Assembly (NCBI RefSeq): GCF_900696085.1 | Contig: NZ_CAADFC020000009.1 | Span: forward strand, 248,001 to 312,000 | Reading direction: 5' to 3' | DNA from: Bradyrhizobium ivorense | Lineage (GTDB): Bacteria > Pseudomonadota > Alphaproteobacteria > Rhizobiales > Xanthobacteraceae | DNA length: 64,000 nucleotides | Part shown: piece after piece, positions 7,865 to 15,076 of the stretch | Layout: the number at the start of each line of letters is the position of its first letter | Position numbering within the stretch: position 1 is the first letter of the stretch | Made by a program: the position numbers and the translations under genes | The notes under the pieces: model-generated | Told to the model about the DNA's origin: nothing | Seen by the model: the letters and a program-made list of their open reading frames with translations, nothing else | Databases searched by the model: none

Positions 7865-9379
7865 ATGTCTTTTTGGATCAGGTGCTCCACAAGTGCGACA
7901 CGGAAATGCTTTGCGCATTCGGTAGCCGCAGCGCTGTTGGCGACGGCCGTATCCATCACGGCGGTGCCTCGTGCGCCGGCGCAACAAGGTCCGGCGGACA
8001 TCGGAATAGTTGGATCTCCTGAACGCCCCGTCTATCCGCTCAAGGCAAGCGCCAACAACCGCTATCTCGTCGACCAGAACAATACTCCATTCCTGATGGT
8101 CGGAGACTCTCCGCAATATTTGAGCACCAATTTGTCGCAAGAAGAAGCTGCGGCATTCATGGCCAATCGTCGAAGCTATGGCATCAACACGCTCTGGATC
8201 AATCTGCTTTGCATTTGCGAGGAGGCAAAGACGTTTGATGGAATTGTGCCGTTCCTTGTTCCGGGCGACATTGCAACGCCAAATCCTGCGTATTTTCAGC
8301 GCATCGACGATATGCTCCGTGTCGCGGCCGACCACGGCATGGTTGTACTCCTGGATCCCATCGAGACCATCAGTTGGCTGGATGTCCTGCGGAAAAACGG
8401 CAAGTCCAAAGCGTTCGAGTACGGACAGTATCTCGGAAATCGCTACAAGGACTTTCTCAACATCATCTGGATGCACGGCAACGATTTTCAGTCATGGCGA
8501 AATGCTGCCGACGACGATCTGGTTCAGGCCGTCGCACGCGGGATCAGAAGCATGGATGCGATCCACATCCATACGGTCGAGCTCAATACTGCGACCAGCG
8601 GCTCTTTGGAAGACCCGTCATGGGCGCCGCTTATCGAGCTTGATGCGGCATACACGTACTTTCCCACCTACGCGCAGGTTCTGACCGAATACAATCGACC
8701 GAACTTCAAGCCGATCTTCATGGTGGAGGCGAATTACGAGTTCGAGAATGTCGGTCCCGATCCCGAGGGCGGCTCTCCGCAAAACCTGCGGCGGCAGGAA
8801 TACTGGACGATGCTGAGCGGCGCCGCGGGGCAACTCTATGGCAGCGCCCACTCATGGAAGCTCGAGAGGGGATGGGAAGCGAACCTGGATACACAAGGTG
8901 TGCTCCAGCTCAGCTACATGAAAAACCTCTTCGTCTCGCGACAATGGCACGACCTGGTCCCCGATCAAACCCACGCCGTGGTGACTGCCGGTTATGGCCG
9001 CGTTTCCTGCCTGGTCGGAAAATTCGTGGCTGGAGTCAGCAAAGACCCCGACGCGCTCTGGACAAAGGTGTTCGGCAGCATCCGGAAGTATTTTGGCGTC
9101 GGATCCATCACGGGCAATAGCTGCGCGACGGCTGCCCGAACCTCCGATGGCTCGCTGGTGCTGGTTTACATGCCGACGATCCGGGCGATCACGGTCGATA
9201 TGTCGAAGCTGGCGGGCACGACGACGGCCCGCTGGTACGATCCCACAAGCGGTGAGTACGCGGACGTGAAAGAGTCCCCGTTCGCCAATGAGGGGAGCAG
9301 AGTGTTCATGCCTTCAGGAGCCAATAAATCCGGCGATGGCGATTGGGTCCTCGTCCTCGAAGCAAGAACCCCGCCCTGA
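7865..9379 (+). CDS. Exported DUF4038 glycoside hydrolase-like protein
   Basis: A 504-residue protein with an N-terminal signal peptide (basic MSFWIRCSTSATRK, hydrophobic AVAAALLATAVSITAV, cleavage near APAQQ). The mature protein opens with the DUF4038 hallmark NNRYLVDQNNTPFLMVGDSPQYL, seen as NNRYLVDQNNTP and FLMVGDSPQYL, followed by NRRSYGINTLWINLLC, then a TIM-barrel-like series (IDDMLRVAADHGMVVLLDPIE; IIWMHGNDFQSW) and a Trp-rich late segment (EYWTMLSGAAGQLYG). The last 90 residues (TTTARWYDPTSGEY...) match the small beta domain that follows DUF4038, the so-called collagen-binding-like domain. DUF4038 enzymes include apiosidases; here the sugar is unknown. Likely role: hydrolysis of a plant or exopolysaccharide glycan outside the cytoplasm. 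It stands alone. Confidence 0.85.
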   Translation: MSFWIRCSTSATRKCFAHSVAAALLATAVSITAVPRAPAQQGPADIGIVGSPERPVYPLKASANNRYLVDQNNTPFLMVGDSPQYLSTNLSQEEAAAFMANRRSYGINTLWINLLCICEEAKTFDGIVPFLVPGDIATPNPAYFQRIDDMLRVAADHGMVVLLDPIETISWLDVLRKNGKSKAFEYGQYLGNRYKDFLNIIWMHGNDFQSWRNAADDDLVQAVARGIRSMDAIHIHTVELNTATSGSLEDPSWAPLIELDAAYTYFPTYAQVLTEYNRPNFKPIFMVEANYEFENVGPDPEGGSPQNLRRQEYWTMLSGAAGQLYGSAHSWKLERGWEANLDTQGVLQLSYMKNLFVSRQWHDLVPDQTHAVVTAGYGRVSCLVGKFVAGVSKDPDALWTKVFGSIRKYFGVGSITGNSCATAARTSDGSLVLVYMPTIRAITVDMSKLAGTTTARWYDPTSGEYADVKESPFANEGSRVFMPSGANKSGDGDWVLVLEARTPP

Positions 9380-9485
9380 AGTGCAATCACCGGGGACTAC
9401 GGTGAGGCTGCACTTGATTTCCATTCTCAAAATAGTCCGCGCGCCAGCTGAGCCGGTTAAAGCGGTTCAGGGGGTGACCACAACG

Positions 9486-9590
9486 TGAGGCGCGATGACC
9501 ATGATGCAAGGTGCGGCACCATGCACCAATTGAGTGCACTGTCACCGTAATTCCGGAGGACGACACGGGCGAGGCGGGACGAGCATGACG
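9486..9590. repeat. Dispersed repeat unit with GTGCACTGTCACCGTAATT core, copies 1 and 1b
   Basis: A unit of about 70 bases begins GTGAGGCGCGATGACCATG, continues to CACCAATTGAGTGCAC and ends TGTCACCGTAATTCCGG near 9556; a second half unit (GAGGCGGGACGAGCATGACG) follows at 9571-9590. The same unit recurs at 10791-10862 and its core recurs at about 10067-10085. The repeat occupies most of the gap between the DUF4038 gene and the next small gene. Confidence 0.6.
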
Positions 9591-9710
9591 CTAGCAACGG
9601 CACCCCGTGTTCTTGCGGAGGCGCGCCTGGCAGGCAATTTGCGATGTGCGCGTGAACAGTTCGGCGCCAGGTTGCGGGTGTGCCGAACTCAGACACGCGG
9701 AGCACGCAAA

Positions 9711-9980
9711 ATGAGTTTGCATCGTCGTTTTGGAACAGTTCGCGGCAGCACCACTGTCGAGTCGAAGATCAGCAAGATGCTGTCCGACCTTGTCCTGGCC
9801 TGCCAACAGATCGAGGCCGACATCGCGGCCGAGGAACAGCGCACGGGAATTTTCGATCGATCGGACGCAAGATATCCGATTTTGGCGAGGTCGCTGAACG
9901 AGCGGCACGGCAATCTCAAGGGCACCATCGCCACGCTTGAAAAGCGTGTCATGGAGAAATCCCGGCTCGACGCAGCATAG
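9711..9980 (+). CDS. Small helical hypothetical protein
   Basis: An 89-residue protein from ATG 9711 (MSLHRRFGTV...). The frame is open upstream into the repeat, but that part is arginine-rich repeat translation, so the internal ATG is preferred; a still shorter start at ATG 9777 is possible. Residues about 22-80 form two long helices (LSDLVLACQQIEADIAAEEQRT; LNERHGNLKGTIATLEKRV, both given as landmarks). No motif, function unknown. Confidence 0.6.
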   Translation: MSLHRRFGTVRGSTTVESKISKMLSDLVLACQQIEADIAAEEQRTGIFDRSDARYPILARSLNERHGNLKGTIATLEKRVMEKSRLDAA

Positions 9981-10071
9981 TCCGATCAAGCCGCGGGTCA
10001 GCTGCCTTTGGCGCGCTTGCCTGCGCCTTTGCGCGACCATTTTTGGCGAGGGCGGCAATCGCCGTCATTCG

Positions 10072-10620
10072 TCACCGTAATTCCGGGATGACGGGGCCGG
10101 GAATATAAAGCGGCTTGCCGTCGCGGCCGAAGGGAAAGACGGCGTCGATGCCGTCGACGCTTACATCGCCGAATATCCGCTCCACGGTCGCAAAGTCCCG
10201 GTGCGGCGCGAAGCCGATCGATCGCGACCAGGCGGCAAGATCGCGCAGCAGCTTGCGCGCGTAGCCCGGATCGACCGACATCATGGGGGACATGGCACTC
10301 ATCGTGTTCACGTAGAACTGGAAATATTCGCCTTCCACGAATTCGAATGTCACGTCCTTGATGCCGAGACAGAACGTGTCGAGCAGGTAAGAACTCAACG
10401 CGACGTGATGCGGCGTAGCGCCGCGCGCAAGCACCAAGGTGCCGATGCCGCCTTCGAACAGGGCTTCGGTGAGAAGGCAGCCTTGAATGGGCAAGGCCGC
10501 AGCCCGCCGCACGCGCGCGGGCAGGCTTGCTTCCAGTTCCTCAGCCCGGCGCTTCTGCGCGACCACCTGCTTCCGCCGCTGCGCCTTCCGGGCCCGCTTC
10601 TGCGCGATATTGGTCGCCAT
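10072..10620 (-). CDS. Conserved hypothetical protein with basic N-terminal helix
   Basis: A 182-residue protein. ATG 10620 is preferred over GTG 10626 because GGAGAG lies 8 bases before it. Residues 1-35 are a very basic helix (KRARKAQRRKQVVAQKRRAEEL). The body (about 45-180) is a mixed alpha/beta domain: LTEALFEGGIGTLVLARG, SSYLLDTFCLGIKDVTF, EYFQFYVNTMSA, and a C-terminal VFPFGRDGKPLYIPGP. I recognise it as a conserved hypothetical of Rhizobiales, without known function. It is flanked on both sides by the dispersed GTCACCGTAATT repeats. Confidence 0.7.
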   Translation of the reverse strand: MATNIAQKRARKAQRRKQVVAQKRRAEELEASLPARVRRAAALPIQGCLLTEALFEGGIGTLVLARGATPHHVALSSYLLDTFCLGIKDVTFEFVEGEYFQFYVNTMSAMSPMMSVDPGYARKLLRDLAAWSRSIGFAPHRDFATVERIFGDVSVDGIDAVFPFGRDGKPLYIPGPVIPELR

Positions 10621-10702
10621 GGCCACTCTCCACTGATTCGAACGTCCCGATGATAAACGGAAGGCGACCGGTGGTGCCGGATATCCAATGAATTATTCCG
10701 CC

Positions 10703-10862
10703 GCATGACGCACGTTACGGTGACAGTACACCTAATTTCCAGCGCCCGCACTGGGTGACGCGGTGTGGCTAGTCGGGTTGATGATACCGGCGAGGCGGGA
10801 CAAGTATGGTGCAACTCATGGCATCGGGCCTCAATTGCGTGCACCGTTACCGTAATTGCCGG
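10703..10862. repeat. Dispersed repeat unit with CACCGTTACCGTAATT core, copy 2, plus inverted core
   Basis: An inverted core (GTTACGGTGACAGTACACCTAA) lies at about 10706-10727; I give it here as GTTACGGTGACAGTACACC. A direct unit follows, GAGGCGGGACAAGTATGGTGC at 10791 onward (first 20 bases GAGGCGGGACAAGTATGGTG), with CAATTGCGTGCACCGTTACC and GTAATTGCCGG at its end. It matches the unit at 9486-9590. This repeat fills the gap between the two flanking genes. Confidence 0.6.
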
Positions 10863-11028
10863 CCGCGAGATTGATCAGCCAGTCGAACACCCGGCGAGCG
10901 CGTGACGCGCCGCCTTGACGGCGGACCGGTCGGCATCATAGATGACGATCATCATATCTTGAACCACGCTCGAAACCTTGACCGTTTCGAGCACCGGCCA
11001 CGCCGGTCAAGACGCGACAGGAAGCATC

Positions 11029-12291
11029 ATGCGCCGAATTGTTGTGACGGGCCTCGGGACGGTGTCCCCGCTCGGCTGTGGCACCGAACTGGCCTGGTCG
11101 CGGCTGCTGGCGGGGCGGTCCGGGCTTGGCGCGTTGCCGGACTGGGCGGCGGCGCTGCCGGCGCGCGTCGCCGGCATGGTGCCTGGCAAGGCCGGGGATG
11201 CCGAGGGCGGGTTCGATCCCGATGCCGCGGCGCCGCGCAAGGACCACAAGAAGATGGACCGGTTCATCCTGTTCGCGCTGCTCGCAGCGAGCGAGGCCGT
11301 GACGCAGGCGGGCTGGCTGCCGGCCGAGGCACGCGAGCAGGCGCGCACCGCGACCGTGATCGCATCCGGCATCGGCGGGTTTCCCGCGATCGCGGAGGCG
11401 GTGCGCACCGCGGAGCGGAGCGGCGTGCGCCGGCTGTCGCCCTTCACCATTCCGTCGTTTCTCGCCAATCTCGCGGCCGGGCACATCACCATCCGCTACG
11501 GCTTCAAGGGCCCGCTCGGCGCGCCGGTGACCGCCTGCGCGGCGAGCGTGCAGGCGATCGGCGACGGCGCGCGCCTGATCAGGTCCGGCGAGGCCGACGT
11601 CGCGGTGTGCGGCGGCGCGGAGGCCTGCATCGATCCGGTGAGCCTCGGCGGCTTCGCGGCCGCGCGGGCGCTGTCGACATCCTTCAACGACACGCCGGCC
11701 CGGGCGTCGCGGCCGTTCGACCGCGACCGCGATGGTTTTGTGATGGGCGAAGGCGCAGGTGTCGTCGTGATCGAGGAGCTCAACCATGCCTTGCTACGCG
11801 GCGCCAAGCCGATCGCCGAGCTCGTCGGCTACGGCACGACGGCGGACGCCTATCACATCACCGCCGGCCCGGACGACGGCGATGGCGCCCGCCGCGCGAT
11901 GGAGACGGCGCTGCAGCAGGCCGCCCTGCGGCCCGACGAGATCCAGCATCTCAACGCGCATTCGACCTCGACGCCGGTCGGCGATCTCGGCGAACTGGAG
12001 GCGATCAAGCGCGTGTTCGGGCGCGAGGGCAACATCGCCGTCAGCGCGACCAAGTCGGCGACGGGACATCTGCTCGGCGCGGCCGGCGGCGTCGAGGCGA
12101 TCTTCACGATCCTCGCGCTGCGCGACCAGGTCGCGCCGCCGACGCTCAATCTGGACAATGCCGATCCGGCCGCTGATGGCATCGACCTGGTGGCGGGCGT
12201 TGCACGGCGCATGGCGATCGAGCACGCGATCTCGAACGGTTTTGGCTTTGGCGGCGTCAACGCCAGCCTGGTGTTTCGACGCTGGTCCTAA
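11029..12291 (+). CDS. Beta-ketoacyl-ACP synthase II-type condensing enzyme (FabF-like)
   Basis: A 420-residue cytoplasmic enzyme from ATG 11029 (MRRIVVTGLG, the family's canonical start). The Cys-His-His triad of ketoacyl synthases is intact: Cys170 in VTACAAS, His311 in LNAHSTSTP and His347 in SATGHLLGAAGG. The C-terminal GFGFGGVNASLVF is also typical. One oddity is NAHST in place of the usual NAHGT, next to the catalytic His. The enzyme condenses malonyl-ACP with an acyl-ACP. No acp, fabZ or fabG gene is adjacent, so it is an orphan; it may serve housekeeping elongation or a special lipid. Length fits FabF (about 410-420). Confidence 0.93.
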   Translation: MRRIVVTGLGTVSPLGCGTELAWSRLLAGRSGLGALPDWAAALPARVAGMVPGKAGDAEGGFDPDAAAPRKDHKKMDRFILFALLAASEAVTQAGWLPAEAREQARTATVIASGIGGFPAIAEAVRTAERSGVRRLSPFTIPSFLANLAAGHITIRYGFKGPLGAPVTACAASVQAIGDGARLIRSGEADVAVCGGAEACIDPVSLGGFAAARALSTSFNDTPARASRPFDRDRDGFVMGEGAGVVVIEELNHALLRGAKPIAELVGYGTTADAYHITAGPDDGDGARRAMETALQQAALRPDEIQHLNAHSTSTPVGDLGELEAIKRVFGREGNIAVSATKSATGHLLGAAGGVEAIFTILALRDQVAPPTLNLDNADPAADGIDLVAGVARRMAIEHAISNGFGFGGVNASLVFRRWS

Positions 12292-12505
12292 ACCGGGCGG
12301 CGGTCTGAAGGCCGGCCCGACGACGATTTCGAATAGATCGAAAAACGGCTCGCGGTGGCGCTCGATGTTGCGGCTGCGAATTCCCGCACTGCAACATGGC
12401 GACCCAAGGGTTGGAAAATGGAAACAAGCCTGCCCGGTTGCCAGAAACGCAATTTCGAGTATGGTTTGCGCCCCCTCCTTTAGTATCAGTTCAGGGACGC
12501 CCGCC

Positions 12506-12685
12506 ATGCCTCTTCTCCAAGCCAAGCTGGAACGATTTGAGACCCTCGCTGCTGAGTGCGAGTTGATCGCCGGCCGGGCGCTGGATGGAGGCAAACGCGA
12601 ACTCTATCTGCGGCTGGGTGCGCACTATCGCGCGCTGGCGACCGATATGCAGGCGGTGATCGCGTCGGTCGACGCTGCCGCGTAG
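12506..12685 (+). CDS. Very small helical hypothetical protein
   Basis: A 59-residue protein starting MPLLQAKLERFETLAAECEL. It resembles the short Bradyrhizobium proteins with an AAECxxxA helix followed by a second helix (ELYLRLGAHYRALA). ATG 12506 is chosen because the upstream continuation is an out-of-frame shadow of the FabF-like gene. Function unknown. Confidence 0.6.
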   Translation: MPLLQAKLERFETLAAECELIAGRALDGGKRELYLRLGAHYRALATDMQAVIASVDAAA

Positions 12686-13039
12686 CAGACGCTGGCGCCG
12701 ACAAGGTCGGTCAGCTTTCGACCAAACCTTATCGGTGGGGGCTTGAGGCTGTTGCGACTCCACCCATTGCCGCGTTGTCAACACTGTGGCGCGTTGCGGA
12801 CCGTTGGCGGAAAAGTCGAAGCAGCAATGGATCCGATCCGCCCAAAAGCCGGCAATACGGCTGCGACAGATCTCGAACAATATGCAATTGACGGCAAACG
12901 TCGACGCGTAACCCCCATGTCCGCCCCCCGCTGCAACGTGCAGCTACAGGTTGTCAAGCGCCCGTTGCCGGGGGCCCCGGATTGCCGTGGCGTTTTGGGT
13001 CGCGGAGCGCGCAACGGGGGACGAGGGGATACGCCGGGC
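12686..13039. other. Intergenic gap, no gene recognised
   Basis: This 354-base gap lies between the small gene ending at 12685 and the convergent cyclase gene. Short frames exist on both strands, but none has a ribosome-binding site or a recognisable motif. I see no repeat or clear terminator. Confidence 0.4.
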
Positions 13040-14815
13040 TCATTCGGGCAACCCTGCTTTCCGAAGACCTTCCACCATCAGCTTCGAATTTGACTGCCCG
13101 CCCCGAGCCACGAATGCCCCTATCGTGAAGGCGGGATCGAGCTCAAGCAGACGCGCCGCCGCCTCACGCGCTTCAGCGTCGCGTCCGAGAAGGGCGAAGG
13201 CGGCCGCGAGACAGCGGTGAGCCAGCGAGTAGGAGGGGTTTTGCCGCAAGGCTTTCTTGCCTGCGACGATGGCCTCGCCGAAGCGATGAAGCTCGATAAA
13301 GGCAAACCCCATCCCGGTAAACGTCCGGTGCAGCAGCGGATCGATCGGGCTCATGCGAATGGCACGTTCAAAGCTCTGGACCGCTTCCTCCGGCAGTCCC
13401 GCAACTCGATAGACGTGACCTCGCGAGCTCCATGCCCGAAATGAATTCGGGTTGAGCGCGACCGCCCGGTCGACCATTTCGATCTCACTTTCACTATCGC
13501 CGACCATGAACGCCGAGGTCAGGGCAGCCAACGCCATCGTGTCCGGATCATCATCGTCGATGCTCAATGCCAGGCGAACAAGCCGAACTGCTTCCTTCTT
13601 GTCGAACTGAGGATCGACTGCATAGCCCCAAACGACGTTTTGCATGTGAGCGGCACTTGCCAGCGCCGCGACCAAGCCGAACCGAGGGTCCAACTCCAAG
13701 GCGCGATGCGCCAGCCTCATCGTCTCGGCCAACCCTTCGCGGGTCGATCGGTAAAACTGCTGCATGGCCCGGAGAAACAGATCATAGGCGGTGAGGTTTT
13801 CCGGCCGCCGCCGCGCCGCCATCACGATTTCGGTTTGCAGCAATTTTGGCTGAATGGCGGAGACAACTGCGACGGTCACTTCGTCCTGAAGAGCGAAAAC
13901 GTCGGTCAGGTCGCGCTCGAACCTGTTCGCCCAGAGATGCGCGCCCGTGACCGCATCGATCAACTGCCCTGTGATCCGAACTTTCCCCGACGCCTTGCGG
14001 ACAGACCCCTCGAGAACGTAACGCACGCCGAGCCTGCGTCCGACCTCCTTTACATCGACGGCTTTGCCTTTGAATGTGAAGCTCGAGTTGCGAGCGATGA
14101 CGAACAGCCATTTGAACCGCGAAAGTGCGGTGATGATCTCCTCCACCATTCCGTCGGCAAAGTACTCCTGATCGGGATCACCGGACATGTTCTCGAACGG
14201 CAGAACGGCGATGGAAGGCTTGTCGGGCATCGGAGGCGGGCTGTCGGTGTCGGCAACACGCGTGGGAGCCATCTCTCGCGCGTCACCCGGCGCAACCACC
14301 TGATAGGCCCTGATCGGCTCCTGAATGTTCCTCATCTGTTGAACACCGAGGTCCATAAAGGTCATCGGCAGGACCTTGCGCACCTGATCGTACGTCGCGC
14401 CCGAGATCAGGACGCTTCCAGGTTCCGCCATTGTCTGCAACCGCGCGGCAATGTTGACGCCGTCGCCGAACAGGTCGCCGGCGCGTACCATCACGTCACC
14501 GATGTGCACACCGATGCGAAAATTGACGTGGCGGTCGGGAGCAAGGCCGGCGTTAGCTTCGGCCAAGGCGGTTTGCGCAGCAACGGCGCACTGCACGGCG
14601 TCGACCGCACTCCCGAACTCCGCCAGGACGCTGTCGCCAGCCGTGTTCGCGATGCGACCCCTGTGGTCCGCAATGAGCCGGTCGAGGATCGCGCGCCGTT
14701 CGGTCAGCCGTTTGAGCGTACCGACCTCGTCTGTGCCCATCAGGCGGCTATAGCCCTCCACGTCTGCCGCGAAGACGGCGACGAGCTTTCGGCTGACCTC
14801 GCCAAGATCGGACAT
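13040..14815 (-). CDS. Class III adenylate/guanylate cyclase with TPR repeats
   Basis: A 591-residue protein from ATG 14815 (MSDLGEVSRKLVAVF); an upstream ATG at 14860 is possible but adds only a basic tail. Residues about 10-180 form a class III nucleotide cyclase catalytic domain: AVFAADVEGYSRLM with the first metal aspartate, NTAGDSVLAEFGS with the second, and the hinge FRIGVHIGDV and DLFGDGVNIAARL. Residues about 210-350 (SIAVLPFENMSGDPDQEYFADGM) form the TolB/FlgO-like domain often found after such cyclases, and the C-terminal 230 residues contain TPR units (AHRALELDPRF; FRAWSSRGHVYRVAGLPEEAVQSFERAI in pieces). This architecture is abundant in Bradyrhizobium. It probably makes cAMP in response to a protein partner bound by the TPRs. 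Confidence 0.9.
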   Translation of the reverse strand: MSDLGEVSRKLVAVFAADVEGYSRLMGTDEVGTLKRLTERRAILDRLIADHRGRIANTAGDSVLAEFGSAVDAVQCAVAAQTALAEANAGLAPDRHVNFRIGVHIGDVMVRAGDLFGDGVNIAARLQTMAEPGSVLISGATYDQVRKVLPMTFMDLGVQQMRNIQEPIRAYQVVAPGDAREMAPTRVADTDSPPPMPDKPSIAVLPFENMSGDPDQEYFADGMVEEIITALSRFKWLFVIARNSSFTFKGKAVDVKEVGRRLGVRYVLEGSVRKASGKVRITGQLIDAVTGAHLWANRFERDLTDVFALQDEVTVAVVSAIQPKLLQTEIVMAARRRPENLTAYDLFLRAMQQFYRSTREGLAETMRLAHRALELDPRFGLVAALASAAHMQNVVWGYAVDPQFDKKEAVRLVRLALSIDDDDPDTMALAALTSAFMVGDSESEIEMVDRAVALNPNSFRAWSSRGHVYRVAGLPEEAVQSFERAIRMSPIDPLLHRTFTGMGFAFIELHRFGEAIVAGKKALRQNPSYSLAHRCLAAAFALLGRDAEAREAAARLLELDPAFTIGAFVARGGQSNSKLMVEGLRKAGLPE

Positions 14816-15076
14816 TCGGTGCCCCGATGCCACCAGTCTGCGGCGGTCATCATTCCGCAAGCTGGAACACAGGGCAAGGTCGGCCGCCGAAGGGCAGCGA
14901 GGAAGCGAAGATGGATCACGCTGGTGTCGCCGCGAGCTAGTGCGACCCGGACAATGGCGACTGAAGCCGCTTGGCGCGCCACCCAGAATAAAACTGCGAA
15001 CTCTTATGTCATTGAAATCGCGATATGATCTTGAGCAGAGCCCAATCGTGGCGCCGCGTTCGTGATGGGGTGGACA

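Noticed and set aside
10902..12176. 424-residue plus-strand frame overlapping the ketoacyl synthase
   Set aside because: It is the same strand in another frame; its translation is Arg/Gly-rich noise, while the frame at 11029 has a complete catalytic triad.
13640..15028. 462-residue plus-strand frame opposite the cyclase gene
   Set aside because: It is antisense to a well-supported cyclase-TPR protein and has no motifs.
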